Shown: positions 45,190 to 53,631, numbered from the stretch's first letter. The stretch: 64,000 nt of DNA from JAWMQL01 sp033283165 (GCA_033283165.1 JAWMQL010000003.1:1-64000), one strand, 5' to 3'. The notes: a model not told the origin generated them from the letters alone. A program made the numbers and translations.

Positions 45190-46011
45190 TTACGTCTGGG
45201 CCAAGAAAGCCTCACAAACGCAGGTCAGTGCTTCCCCCTTACAGTTTGTCGGCTTGTCTTTCATGACAAATTCAATTGCTGTGTCCACGACCTGTTTCTG
45301 TTCCGGATAAAGTTTGAACGTCACCGACTGCAGTGTCTGCAATGCAGCTTCTTCCGTTATCAGGGGAGAATTGTTGAGTTTAGGCTCTTCCACCAGATCG
45401 GGTTCTGGATTTGGTTCTTGTTCCTCACCTTCATCATTGGCCGCCTTCGAGTCCACTTGAGTGGACTCCGGGACATCCACTATTTGGCCGAACTTGGGCT
45501 TGATTGCTTCCTCACCGACTTGCCGGGCGAGCTCCTTGATCGAAATTCGTAGTTCGTTTGCCGTAATGCTTTCGGCAATCTTTACCCATTGGTCTACGTT
45601 CTCTGAGGTGAGATACCTTGCGAACCAGCGCAACTTCGTCCAGCCAACACTCTGGACTTTTACCCAAGGAATTTCGCTTTCAACGATCGCATCATAAATT
45701 TTGATGTAGTCGTACGCTGTAGATTTCGCCATACCAAGACCGCTTTCTATAAACTCCCTCATGGACGAATAGCCGAAATCCTTAAACCACTGGTTCATGG
45801 AAATTACGGACAGTGCACCTCCCATTACAAATGCCGAAAACCCTCTAAATTCACTGTAAGTTTGTGCCAAATGTATTGCCTGGTCCGAATCCAGATTTTC
45901 GATGTGGTAGGCGATCCCCATGATAGGGTCCATTCCATCAACCGCCTCGGGGGCTTGGATACCAACGTTCACCAACGCAGCTAGATGTTTGTTCTGTTCT
46001 ACTGAGGCCAC
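45190..46011 (-). CDS. hypothetical element protein with HTH-like region
   Basis: I do not recognise a named family. The GTG start at 46011 has AAGGAG upstream. Residues 75-110 (WFKDFGYSSMREFIESGLG, AKSTAYDYIKIYDAIVE) look like the DNA-binding region of DUF3102- or KorB-like phage and plasmid proteins. Helices containing VGWTKLRWFARYL follow. The region from 180 to 215 is acidic and Pro/Glu-rich, so probably a flexible linker to a small C-terminal domain with three Cys residues (TNCKGEALTCVCEAFL). Its place between terminase and replication genes suggests a replication, partition or packaging-control role. Confidence 0.6.
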   Translation of the reverse strand: MASVEQNKHLAALVNVGIQAPEAVDGMDPIMGIAYHIENLDSDQAIHLAQTYSEFRGFSAFVMGGALSVISMNQWFKDFGYSSMREFIESGLGMAKSTAYDYIKIYDAIVESEIPWVKVQSVGWTKLRWFARYLTSENVDQWVKIAESITANELRISIKELARQVGEEAIKPKFGQIVDVPESTQVDSKAANDEGEEQEPNPEPDLVEEPKLNNSPLITEEAALQTLQSVTFKLYPEQKQVVDTAIEFVMKDKPTNCKGEALTCVCEAFLAQT

Positions 46012-46075
46012 GGCACTCTCCTTCTATTTTGAATTGACATAAATAAACAACTTTTTGGTCGTTATGTGATCTGTG

Positions 46076-46094
46076 GGCTGAATAGCGTTCAGCC
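46076..46094. promoter_or_regulatory. 7-bp stem hairpin in the intergenic region
   Basis: GGCTGAA (46076-46082) pairs with TTCAGCC (46088-46094) around TAGCG. It sits between the ATPase gene end and the 46011 gene start. It may be a protein-binding site or the end of the ATPase transcript; no T-run follows. Confidence 0.4.
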
Positions 46095-46177
46095 ACACAT
46101 ACACATATAAAGAGCTTTTGAACTTATAAATATCTCCTTTGGTATCAATAAGTTACATTCGTTCGATGGATCTTGAA

Positions 46178-46279
46178 CCCAATAAACCTGAACCAATTTA
46201 ACCCCTTGATTTCTATACATTTCTTTTTGGTTCGAAGCTTCTAGGTTTAATGAACCTAATAACCCTGAACCGAATTAAC
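46178..46279. repeat. iteron-like imperfect direct repeats
   Basis: Two 25-base copies, at 46178-46202 and 46255-46279, share CC-AATAA-CCTGAACC--TTAAC in the same orientation with about five differences. An inverted pair TAGGTT/AACCTA lies between (46242-46257). The region is AT-rich and directly follows the RepA-like ATPase gene, so it could be a replication origin. The right copy overlaps the last codons of that gene. Confidence 0.45.
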
Positions 46280-47470
46280 TGAATCCGCGTTGTCGACAGG
46301 CACCAGATCGTTAGGGATCTTGCCTTTCGCTTTTTTTCCTACCCGCGGAACCTCCTTCAGTCGACCGGTAGCGATGGCATGCTCTATCGCGATCCGTATT
46401 GACTGCTGACTCATTTCAATGCTCAGTTCGGCCTTCTGATTTCGAAGTTCGGTTTTTGAAAAGTGCTTCCCGTGCTGTGCATGTGATTTGATCAGTTCCA
46501 TAATCAAACAAACGTTCTCCTCCATCGCATCGATCTGTCCACTCGGGTGGACATATTCAAGGACCCCGTTGTCGCCACGCTTTAAGAACAACCTTTCAGT
46601 CTGGGGCGGACCATAGTTGTTCTTGGATACTGATACCTCCAGGTACTGATTCTCCTTGCCATCATTGATGCCGGTGTCTTTCAGATTCTTCGGTGGTGCG
46701 ATATTCATCTGCCACCTCACCAGGTCCGTAAAAGCTCCAGAGCCCTTGGCAGCGTATTGATCCAGAGCACCTTTCGATGCCGAAGCCTTGCTCAGATGAT
46801 GCACCAGTAATACGGTCGCCCCCGTATCAGCGGCCAATTCATCCATTATTTGAATGAACTTGGCTGCTGTATCACTGGAATCTTCATTCCCATGAAACAG
46901 CCGCCGCATAGGGTCGAAGATAATCAGCCGGAGTTTATCTATTTGCGAAATTGCATTTTGTATCTGGTCGAATGTTTCCGTCGTCTCCCCGTATTCGTCT
47001 ATTAGGGACGCCGGTCTGCCCTTCAAAGTGCAAAAATGTAGGTCACCGGAAACATGTGTCGGGTGCGAATCCTTACCGTCAATCGGCAATTCGATAACAT
47101 TAGAATTCGAAACGGAGGCATGATGTAGAAACCAGTACCGTCGTTTGAGTTCTTCGACATCGTCTTCAGCATTAATGATCAAGACGTTACCAGGCGTAGA
47201 TACTCTGTACAGACCGCCGCACACAGACACGCCGCTGCTAACAGCGCGACCGAGTTCCATCGTCAGCATGGATTTGCCGATACCGCTGGCACCTGCCAAC
47301 AACCCTACCTCGCCGAGCGGCAGCGTATCCTCGAGTAGGAAAGCGCGGGGTTCAGGGGGAGATTGTAAGAAATCTGATGCATGGTGAATCGTAAGCGGCG
47401 GCATTACCCCGTCTGTAGGTTGAAACGGTTGAGACTTATCCATAGCCTCTTTGACGGGGTTAGTGGACAT
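46256..47470 (-). CDS. RepA-like AAA ATPase (replicative helicase loader/helicase)
   Basis: This RecA-fold ATPase has 404 aa. Walker A is LAGASGIGKSML (residues 59-70) and NVLIINAEDDVEELKRRYWF follows. Walker B is in LRLIIFDPMRRLFHGNE, and TVLLVHHLSKASASKG and GSGAFTDLVRWQMNI are typical of RepA/AAA_25 proteins of plasmids and phages. A C-terminal winged-helix-like part ends it. Such proteins unwind DNA at their own origin. The neighbouring primase gene overlaps its start by 11 bases, so the two are co-translated. The repeat region beside it may be the matching origin. Confidence 0.88.
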   Translation of the reverse strand: MSTNPVKEAMDKSQPFQPTDGVMPPLTIHHASDFLQSPPEPRAFLLEDTLPLGEVGLLAGASGIGKSMLTMELGRAVSSGVSVCGGLYRVSTPGNVLIINAEDDVEELKRRYWFLHHASVSNSNVIELPIDGKDSHPTHVSGDLHFCTLKGRPASLIDEYGETTETFDQIQNAISQIDKLRLIIFDPMRRLFHGNEDSSDTAAKFIQIMDELAADTGATVLLVHHLSKASASKGALDQYAAKGSGAFTDLVRWQMNIAPPKNLKDTGINDGKENQYLEVSVSKNNYGPPQTERLFLKRGDNGVLEYVHPSGQIDAMEENVCLIMELIKSHAQHGKHFSKTELRNQKAELSIEMSQQSIRIAIEHAIATGRLKEVPRVGKKAKGKIPNDLVPVDNADSVNSVQGY

Positions 47471-48449
47471 GTTTGTTCAGTGCTACCAGACAGTCGAGCC
47501 AATCCACGCTCTTCACACCAGGAATCTCAGGGGGATCAGGCACCATGATGTGCACCTCCTTACCCTGTGAATAAAGCCTGGAGCCAAGTTCTTTGGCTGC
47601 TTTCTCCCCGGTATTACTCTTATCACGGTCGGCAAATATATAGACAACTTGTACGGACGCCGGTATTTCCATTTTCGCCATACCCTGGGCGGAAGTAGCT
47701 GCCCATACCGGTCCCTCAAGCATCTGATAAACCGCCAACGAGGTCTCAATTCCCTCTGCTATCGCGAGGGAGTGTTTTACGGGGAACAATTGAATCGCTC
47801 CTCCAGTGGTCGCTCCCTTAAACAAAGTCGGGAAGATTTTCTTCGCCGGACTTTCATTGATCTTCATGCCCTCGTGGGTCAGGTAGGTTCGATGCAGTCC
47901 GACAATGGACCCATGATTCATGATTGGCGCTACGATAGCCGGATGCACCGATTCTCCGTTCGGATAATATGGCAGAGCATCGTAAAATCTCAGGCACGAA
48001 GGATAATGTTCGAGATGGAGCCCCCTATTAGCGAGATACTTGCGCGCGGGCTCCGCAATCAGATCCATAAGTGAAACGCTGCTTTTGAGTACTGACTGAA
48101 TTTCCAGATGCGCAGTCACATCAATGATTTTGTTTGGTTTTACAGACTTCATTGAATTGCTCCCTTGATTAGCTGCTATCGACTTAAAGGCAGCTCTCAC
48201 CCGACGCGCGGCCTCCTGCGTTGTGATGCCGTGAATCCATGCCAAAACCAGATATCCGTTCGGAAAGGGGCCACACGTGTTACAGACCATTCCCCCCGTT
48301 TCGTCGAAATCATCGAAACACCGAAGGCCATCTTTACCTCCGTGCACTGGACATGGCACATGCCGAGGCCGATTAGCAACGGCACCGGCTAGCGCCGGGG
48401 CCAGTAGTGTTATTACCGATGACCACTGCAAGGCTTCCACAACCTCCAA
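47460..48449 (-). CDS. zinc-finger/TOPRIM primase
   Basis: The N-terminal zinc site is CPVHGGKDGLRC followed by CNTCG, with C33, H36, C56 and C59 as likely ligands. The TOPRIM half has SLAIAEGIETSLAVYQ and VVYIFADRDKSNTGEKAA, the Glu and DxD acids of that fold. At 329 aa it resembles primases that accompany RepA-like helicases on plasmids and satellites. The start is unsure: TTG 48449 places the GGAGG ribosome site inside the gene, so GTG 48440 or TTG 48431 is possible. It would lay RNA primers for the element's own replication. Confidence 0.85.
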   Translation of the reverse strand: MEVVEALQWSSVITLLAPALAGAVANRPRHVPCPVHGGKDGLRCFDDFDETGGMVCNTCGPFPNGYLVLAWIHGITTQEAARRVRAAFKSIAANQGSNSMKSVKPNKIIDVTAHLEIQSVLKSSVSLMDLIAEPARKYLANRGLHLEHYPSCLRFYDALPYYPNGESVHPAIVAPIMNHGSIVGLHRTYLTHEGMKINESPAKKIFPTLFKGATTGGAIQLFPVKHSLAIAEGIETSLAVYQMLEGPVWAATSAQGMAKMEIPASVQVVYIFADRDKSNTGEKAAKELGSRLYSQGKEVHIMVPDPPEIPGVKSVDWLDCLVALNKHVH

Positions 48450-48624
48450 AAATCATATTGGCTTCCCGTGCACGCCTTTTAAGTCCTCTAAAAAATTCAG
48501 AATGACAGGCGGCAGTGAATGGCTCGCATATTAATAACGTACTACGTTTGTCGAACACTTGCAACATATTGGTATATTTTGTACTATCATCATCTCGGGC
48601 AAAAAAAAGGAGGGCTGTGACGTC

Positions 48625-49047
48625 ATGGGGCTTACTATTAAGCGAAAAACAGAAAAGGAAGAACGCTTAGCACTGCGTATCTCAGCTAAAGATAAATTCG
48701 CTGTGGACCTCTATGGCAGGCTGACGGATAAGACCATCTCAGCCATCGCCAAAGAAGCGCTGGAGAAGGCCCTGCGCGATGCTGACACAGGGCTCTATCG
48801 GCGGTTCCCAGGTAAGGAAGCATATTTGCCTGATTTGTGCTGGGACCCCTTGGAGCCCGACCGTCTTCTCAAACTCGCCAAATTTGCTCCCGATCTCATG
48901 AGTGATATCGAACAGGTCACTTGGAAAGTCATTTGCGAGGACAAGGCTTATTGGGAGAACGACGACCAAACGAACTTACAGGCGATCCGCGACAACTGGG
49001 ATGAGATTAAGCTGGCTGCCGAAGAACTTTACAAGCTGTTTGCCTAG
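48625..49047 (+). CDS. small DNA-binding-like protein (ribbon-helix-helix type N-terminus)
   Basis: ATG 48625 has AGGAGGG upstream; the product is 140 aa. The first 50 residues (TIKRKTEKEERLALRISAKD then VDLYGRLTDKTISAIAKEAL) have the strand-helix-helix pattern and basic start of ribbon-helix-helix repressors. The remainder is acidic with many Trp residues and is not recognised. It is divergent from the primase gene and 176 bases away, so it may regulate replication. It precedes the excisionase-like gene in the same direction. Assignment is by pattern only. Confidence 0.6.
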   Translation: MGLTIKRKTEKEERLALRISAKDKFAVDLYGRLTDKTISAIAKEALEKALRDADTGLYRRFPGKEAYLPDLCWDPLEPDRLLKLAKFAPDLMSDIEQVTWKVICEDKAYWENDDQTNLQAIRDNWDEIKLAAEELYKLFA

Positions 49048-49070
49048 CTAAAAAGCATTCTCATACAGGA

Positions 49071-49412
49071 ATGCAATCCACGGTGCTTCCCGAGGTTCCA
49101 GCAATTCGAGGCCTTAATGAGCGCCAAGCCGCAGCCTACTTAGGCATCGGTGTAACGCTCTTTCGAGAGCTGGGTCCTCCCCCGATAAAAGTCCGTGGCC
49201 GCAACATCTGGGACCGTCTTGACCTCGATGCCTGGCTCGACGAGTATAAGCAACGAGGGCGGGCCAAGGAGGTAAATCTATGGCCCGAGAAAGAGGACTC
49301 TACCAGCGTAAGGACTCCCCCTACTACTGGATCGACGTCGTCCTCCCCGATGGACGTCGAATATGCCAGAGCACTAGGCTTAGAGACCGAGATGCTGCTA
49401 CCGAGTTCTTAA
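49071..49412 (+). CDS. AlpA/excisionase-like DNA-binding protein
   Basis: Residues 14-60 match the MerR-like HTH of AlpA and phage excisionases (LNERQAAAYLGIGVTLFREL, PPIKVRGRNIWDRLDLDAWL). This kind of protein sets the direction of integrase action or activates integrase expression. The frame continues for 50 more codons over the integrase start, overlapping it by 133 bases. That tail is rich in Ser, Thr and Pro and may be simply readthrough of the shared bases. ATG 49071 has ACAGGA upstream. It is directly coupled to the integrase. Confidence 0.8.
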   Translation: MQSTVLPEVPAIRGLNERQAAAYLGIGVTLFRELGPPPIKVRGRNIWDRLDLDAWLDEYKQRGRAKEVNLWPEKEDSTSVRTPPTTGSTSSSPMDVEYARALGLETEMLLPSS

Positions 49413-50353
49413 TCCGCCTCAAAGCAGACGCGTATAACGCCCAACATCAACGGTTGCAACCGGAGCGTAGTTGGCAAGATGCCGTCGTTCGTTATGTGGA
49501 CGAGTTGGATAATGACAACCGCCGCATTACGATCCGCGACCACCTTCGTCAGCTGCACCCGTTTCTCGCGGAGCGCAAGCTCAACGAGATCAGTATGGAC
49601 ACGCTGCAGCCGTTTATCCGTCATCGCAGGGAGGTCGACGAGGTCTCCAATGCCACGGTGAATCGGGCACTGGAGATCGTACGGCGTATTCTGCACCTGG
49701 CCCGGGACGAATGGGGGTGGCTGGACCGCTTTCCCCGCGTCCGCATGTTGAGCGAACCGAAGCGACGTGTGCGCTTTCTGTCGCGCCAGGAGGCCGACAC
49801 TCTGCTAGAGGCATTACCGGCGCATCTGCGCCCCGTGGTGAGCTTTGCTCTAGCCACGGGCTGCCGGATGGGCGAGATCCTAAGCCTCGAATGGACGCGA
49901 GTGGATCTCAACCGACGGGTAGCCTGGCTGGATCACGGCACCACCAAAAATGGCGAGGGTCGTGGCATCCCCCTGAACAACGATGCCATCCTCGCCCTCA
50001 GGGCGGTCGAAGGACAACACGACCGCTGGTGTTTTACGTACCGGGGACAGCGCATGGATCGCGTAGGCTCTGGCTGGAAACGTGCCATCAGGCGGGCCGG
50101 GATCACGAACTTTCGGTTTCATGATCTGCGCCACACCTGGGCCAGTTGGCATGTCACCAACGGCACGTCGTTACAGGAGCTCATGGAACTGGGCGGTTGG
50201 AAATCGTATGAGATGGTGCTGCGCTATGCGCACCTGGCACCGGACCATCTGAGCCATGCCGCATCGCGCATCGAACGGGCACTGGAGATCGTAGAGCCAA
50301 ACTCTACGAAAACTCTACGTTGTTCTGAGGAGACTGCTCACGCGAACGCGTAA
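49280..50353 (+). CDS. tyrosine recombinase (phage-type integrase)
   Basis: The 357-aa enzyme has an N-terminal arm, a core-binding domain (ITIRDHLRQLHPFLAERKLN) and a catalytic domain. All active residues are visible: R196 (TGCRMGEI), K223 (TKNGEGRG), H281 and R284 (HDLRHTWAS), W307 in the variable His/Trp position (ELGGWKSY) and Y316 (LRYAHLA). It joins the element into the 3' end of the adjacent tRNA-Arg gene. Base use is much more GC-rich than in the rest of the element and similar to the host. Its stop lies 14 bases from the tRNA. Confidence 0.96.
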   Translation: MARERGLYQRKDSPYYWIDVVLPDGRRICQSTRLRDRDAATEFLIRLKADAYNAQHQRLQPERSWQDAVVRYVDELDNDNRRITIRDHLRQLHPFLAERKLNEISMDTLQPFIRHRREVDEVSNATVNRALEIVRRILHLARDEWGWLDRFPRVRMLSEPKRRVRFLSRQEADTLLEALPAHLRPVVSFALATGCRMGEILSLEWTRVDLNRRVAWLDHGTTKNGEGRGIPLNNDAILALRAVEGQHDRWCFTYRGQRMDRVGSGWKRAIRRAGITNFRFHDLRHTWASWHVTNGTSLQELMELGGWKSYEMVLRYAHLAPDHLSHAASRIERALEIVEPNSTKTLRCSEETAHANA

Positions 50354-50367
50354 GTCTTTGAAAGATA

Positions 50368-50444
50368 TGGCGCGCCCGGCACGATTCGAACGTGCGACCG
50401 CCTGGTTCGTAGCCAGGTACTCTATCCAGCTGAGCTACGGGCGC
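50368..50444 (-). tRNA. tRNA-Arg (anticodon ACG)
   Basis: Read on the minus strand, a 77-base cloverleaf is complete, including encoded CCA. Acceptor GCGCCCG pairs with CGGGCGC, and the D-loop has AGCTCAGCTGGATAGAG. The anticodon arm CCTGG-CTACGAA-CCAGG gives ACG, and the T-arm GCACG-TTCGAAT-CGTGC follows. It closely matches the E. coli tRNA-Arg(ACG) layout. Its 3' end faces the integrase and is the probable attachment site of the element. Confidence 0.97.
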
Positions 50445-50522
50445 GTAGAGGGGCGGTACTATAGGGAGCGATTCCTTTTAAGTCAAGGGCTTAGGCTGGG
50501 TTTTCGGGGATGGGTCTGGCCG

Positions 50523-52202
50523 TTATCCGAGCCCTTGTGGCCCCAGGATTCCGCCCGCTGAACTGCTACGGAGCGTGTCGGTAAGAATACCCGGATTCAT
50601 CAGTCCCGCCGGGTCCAGTTCGGCGCGTACCGCCGCCAGCGCATCGCGAAACAGGGGCGGTGCCTGCTCGTCGTAGCCCCGGTACCGGTGGTCCCGCCCC
50701 ACCGCGTGATGATGGGTCACGGTGCCGCCCAACTCGGTCACGGCGGCGTTGGCGGCCAGCTTGATTTCGCGCCACTTCTGCAGGGATTCGGCCATGTCGG
50801 CGCGGCGACTGCCCAGGGCATAGAAGGTGAAATACGGTGCCGGGCCGTCCGGGTAGACGTGGGTGAAGCGGCAGCTCAGCAGGCCGTCGGCGCCGCAGGC
50901 CTCGCGTATCGCCGCGCCCACCCGCTCCCGCACTCCGTTGTAAAAGGCCTCGAAGCGGTCCCAGGTGATGGCGGTTTCAAAGGTATCGGCGATGATGCCG
51001 CGCGGTGTCAGGTAGTTGCGGTAATAAGGTGCGCGCAGGAAGCGGTTGCGCCACTCGCCGGCCGCGCCCTGCCGCTGGCCGCCCTCGCCCTCGGCCCGCG
51101 ACACCACTGTGCCGCCGTGATCCGCGGTCAGTTCCAGGGCCCGGGCCAGCCAGGGTTCCAGGGGATGGTCAGCGGACTCAAAGGCCAGCACCAGCAGCGC
51201 CGTGCTGCCGTCCCCGACGCCATTGATATAGGCCTCCAGCGGGTCCAGCAGGCGGCAGTTGCTGGGAAACAGGCCGGACTGGCTGATGGCCCTTACCGCA
51301 GCGCTGGCGCGTGACAGGTCGGGAAAGGCCACACTGGCCCCGGCACGGTGGGCCGGCCTGGCCTGCAGCCGCACCCAGGCCCGGGTAATGAAACCCAGCG
51401 TGCCCTCGGAGCCCAGCACCAGCCGGTCGGGCGACGGCCCGGCCCCGGAGCCCGGCAGCCGCCGGCTTTCCAGTTCGCCGCGGGGGGTCAGCAGGCGCAC
51501 GCTCTCCACCAGGTCGTCGATGTGGGTGTAATTGGTGGCGAAATGGCCCCCGGCGCGGGTCGCAATCCAGCCGCCCAGGGTGGAGAACTGGAAGGACTGC
51601 GGGAAGTGGCGCAGGGTCAGCCCGTGGGTCTTCAGGCCCGCCTCCAGTTCCGGCCCCAGGGCGCCGCCCTCGATCAACGCCGCGCGGCTGGTGTCATCCA
51701 CCTCCAGCACCCGGTTGAGATACTGCAGGTCGACCGACACGGTCGCCGCGTAGCGGTCACCCACATCCGGCTCCACCCCGCCGCAGACACTGGTGCCACC
51801 GCCGAAGGGTATCAATGCGGCGCCGGAGGCCGCGGCGAATTCAAACAATTGCTCCAGGTGCTGCTCGTGCCGGGGAAAGGCCACCAGATCCGGCGGGGTA
51901 GCCACCCGGCGGTCCAGCAGGCGCAGGCTGTCGGCCAGGGACTTGCCGTAGGCGTGGGTGACCCGGTCGTAGGGGCTGTCAGAAAGGATATCGGCCAGCG
52001 CGGGCTTCATCGCCAGTCGCGATGGCGGCAACGCCAGCTCCTCGAGTGCGGGGATTGCAGTGACGGCGCCCTCAGTGCAGCCGAGGCTGCCGGCCAGTTG
52101 CTGCAGCAGCTCGATTTCGCCCGGCTCCAGCCCTTCGTCCGCGTAGCCCCACCCCCAGAAGCAGAGCTCCGGACGGTGCGCGAGTGTGGCTGGTCGGCTC
52201 AA
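50523..52202 (-). CDS. FAD-linked oxidase, alkyldihydroxyacetonephosphate synthase-like
   Basis: This two-domain flavoprotein of about 559 aa belongs to the vanillyl-alcohol-oxidase/PCMH family. FAD-binding is shown by IPFGGGTSVCGGVEPDVG, STLGGWIATRAGGH and VLGSEGTLGFITRAW. The C-terminal substrate domain ends TVTHHHAVGRDHRYRGYD and DPAGLMNPGIL, as in alkyl-DHAP synthases and D-lactate dehydrogenases. The start is uncertain: TTG 52202 sits just after the stop of the upstream gene, while ATG 52265 would overlap that gene by 62 bases. It may act on hydroxyacids or in ether-lipid synthesis. It is not linked to the element. Confidence 0.85.
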   Translation of the reverse strand: MSRPATLAHRPELCFWGWGYADEGLEPGEIELLQQLAGSLGCTEGAVTAIPALEELALPPSRLAMKPALADILSDSPYDRVTHAYGKSLADSLRLLDRRVATPPDLVAFPRHEQHLEQLFEFAAASGAALIPFGGGTSVCGGVEPDVGDRYAATVSVDLQYLNRVLEVDDTSRAALIEGGALGPELEAGLKTHGLTLRHFPQSFQFSTLGGWIATRAGGHFATNYTHIDDLVESVRLLTPRGELESRRLPGSGAGPSPDRLVLGSEGTLGFITRAWVRLQARPAHRAGASVAFPDLSRASAAVRAISQSGLFPSNCRLLDPLEAYINGVGDGSTALLVLAFESADHPLEPWLARALELTADHGGTVVSRAEGEGGQRQGAAGEWRNRFLRAPYYRNYLTPRGIIADTFETAITWDRFEAFYNGVRERVGAAIREACGADGLLSCRFTHVYPDGPAPYFTFYALGSRRADMAESLQKWREIKLAANAAVTELGGTVTHHHAVGRDHRYRGYDEQAPPLFRDALAAVRAELDPAGLMNPGILTDTLRSSSAGGILGPQGLG

Positions 52203-52203
52203 G

Positions 52204-52644
52204 CTAGCGGATGCTGCCGTGGCGGGAATGCATGTACAAACGGATCGGCATACTGGTCTCGTCATCGTAGCGGATCAGCAGGCCGTAGTAGTCGTTGTCG
52301 TAGTCGTCCACCCACTCGTACTGCAGCAGGTTGAAGTCGAATACCGGTTCATCTTTCTCGGGGGCCCGGCCCACCACCCGCACTTCCTCGATCGCGTCCC
52401 GGTCGGCCAACTGCACCTTGGGTATGGCGATGATCAACTGCCTGCCCTGACCCGGTTCGCTCGTGACCTCGCGCACCTCCGCGCCCATCACGTCACCCTT
52501 GTAGCCCTTGACCAGTTCCAGCCAGCCGGTTTGCTGTGGCTGACCACCGTCGCCACGGCTTCGCACCAGTTCCTCGGAAAGATCGTCCTGCGCCAGGGCG
52601 GGCAGCGCCAGGGAAACCATCAACGGTAACAGCAGACGGAGCAT
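52204..52644 (-). CDS. hypothetical periplasmic protein
   Basis: ATG 52644 gives 146 aa with a clear Sec signal peptide (MLRLLLPLMVSLALPALAQ). The mature part is acidic with a YEWVDDYDNDYYGLLIRYDD segment. No family is recognised. It ends one base before the TTG start of the FAD oxidase, so the two may be coupled. A longer start at 52701 would hide the signal peptide and is not preferred. Confidence 0.75.
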   Translation of the reverse strand: MLRLLLPLMVSLALPALAQDDLSEELVRSRGDGGQPQQTGWLELVKGYKGDVMGAEVREVTSEPGQGRQLIIAIPKVQLADRDAIEEVRVVGRAPEKDEPVFDFNLLQYEWVDDYDNDYYGLLIRYDDETSMPIRLYMHSRHGSIR

Positions 52645-52708
52645 AATTATTTCTCTGAAGTTCAGCCTGATCAGTGGCAATAATAGCCCAGTTCGCGGCA
52701 AGGTGCTC

Positions 52709-53479
52709 TTACAACAGCAGCCGGGTCAAACCCGCCAGGCTCACCAGTAACAGGCCACCGCCCAGCACACGGAAAAATATTTTGGTATCCGAGCGCAGGG
52801 TATAGGCGTGGAACTTCAGGCCCATCAGGTGCCCCACGGTGGCGCAGGGCAGCAGCCACAGGTGGTGGCGCCACTGCAGGTCGATTCCCGACCAGACGAA
52901 GGCGGCCAGCTTGATCGCCACCAGGATGAACCAGAGCACAAACAGGGTGTCGCGCAACTGGAGTTTGTCCACCCGGCTCGCCGCCACTGGCACCACCAGT
53001 GGTGCGGCGATCAGGGAGACCCCGCTGACGTAGCCGCCTAGCACTAAAAAGAAACTGTCAAGATAGCGATTATTGCTCTTGAAGGGCCGGTCCAGGATGT
53101 AGGTCACCGCGTACACCGACACCACCGTAAAAACGAAGCCGGCGACGATGTCCGCCGGCAGGGTGATCACACCGAATACGCCGATCAGTTTCGGAATGAA
53201 CATCAGTGGCAGGGCGTAGCGCAGGAAAGCCCAGTTCACGGTGCCGGCACCCTGCCCCGCCCGCTGTTCCCGGCGGTGGGCATTGAGCACCGTGATGAAA
53301 GTGAAAAACAGCAGGTGCACGGCGATGATCGGCAGGAAGACCAGGGGCTGGTTCTCTACCATCAACAGGAATGGCAGGGTCAGTACCGCGCCGCCGAAGC
53401 CCAGCCCTGAGCGCACGAAGCCGCCCCAGACGAACAGCAGGGCAATCACCGCGTACTGCCACGGCAGCAGGTCATCCAT
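52709..53479 (-). CDS. TauE/SafE-family sulfite or anion exporter
   Basis: This is a 256-aa inner membrane protein with about eight hydrophobic segments. The family's repeated signature appears as WGGFVRSGLGFGGAVLTLPFL at the N-terminus, with a weaker second copy around LGGYVSGVSLIAAPLVVPVA. Members move sulfite, sulfonates or other organic anions out of or into the cell. The length and the paired signature support the call. Its substrate cannot be told. It lies 65 bases upstream of the periplasmic protein gene in the same direction and may be in the same transcript. Confidence 0.88.
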   Translation of the reverse strand: MDDLLPWQYAVIALLFVWGGFVRSGLGFGGAVLTLPFLLMVENQPLVFLPIIAVHLLFFTFITVLNAHRREQRAGQGAGTVNWAFLRYALPLMFIPKLIGVFGVITLPADIVAGFVFTVVSVYAVTYILDRPFKSNNRYLDSFFLVLGGYVSGVSLIAAPLVVPVAASRVDKLQLRDTLFVLWFILVAIKLAAFVWSGIDLQWRHHLWLLPCATVGHLMGLKFHAYTLRSDTKIFFRVLGGGLLLVSLAGLTRLLL

Positions 53480-53507
53480 AAAGAATCGGGATCAATGATT
53501 CGGGGAC

Positions 53508-53568
53508 AATTTCGGGGACAGTTTACTTAATTCCCCTACGGGGAATTAAGTAAACTGTCCCCGAAATT
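53508..53568. repeat. 29-bp perfect hairpin (RAYT/IS200-like end repeat)
   Basis: Arms at 53508-53536 and 53540-53568 are perfect inverted copies with a TAC loop. Each contains CGGGGACAGTTTACTTAATT. Extra half-copies of CGGGGACA and GGTCCCCGAAAT flank it. This wording is typical of palindromes that accompany REP-associated tyrosine transposases in gammaproteobacteria. No transposase gene lies near, so it is a solo copy. It may also end the transcripts of its two neighbours. Confidence 0.85.
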
Positions 53569-53631
53569 AACGGTCCCCGAAATGGGTGTGGCCTGGCCGG
53601 GCTGGCTGCCCGACCCGGCCGGAAGGCCTGG

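Larger units (their letters stand above)
39850..50367. mobile_element. integrated element at tRNA-Arg with terminase, primase and integrase genes
   Basis: The stretch is visibly AT-richer than its surroundings up to about 48.6 kb. It ends in a tyrosine integrase whose stop is 14 bases from the 3' end of tRNA-Arg. It carries replication genes (AAA ATPase, zinc/TOPRIM primase), small and large terminase genes, a serine resolvase and accessory genes. No portal, capsid, tail or lysis genes are seen. It looks like a phage satellite or phage-plasmid derivative. The right end is well defined, but the left end is approximate. Confidence 0.8.
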
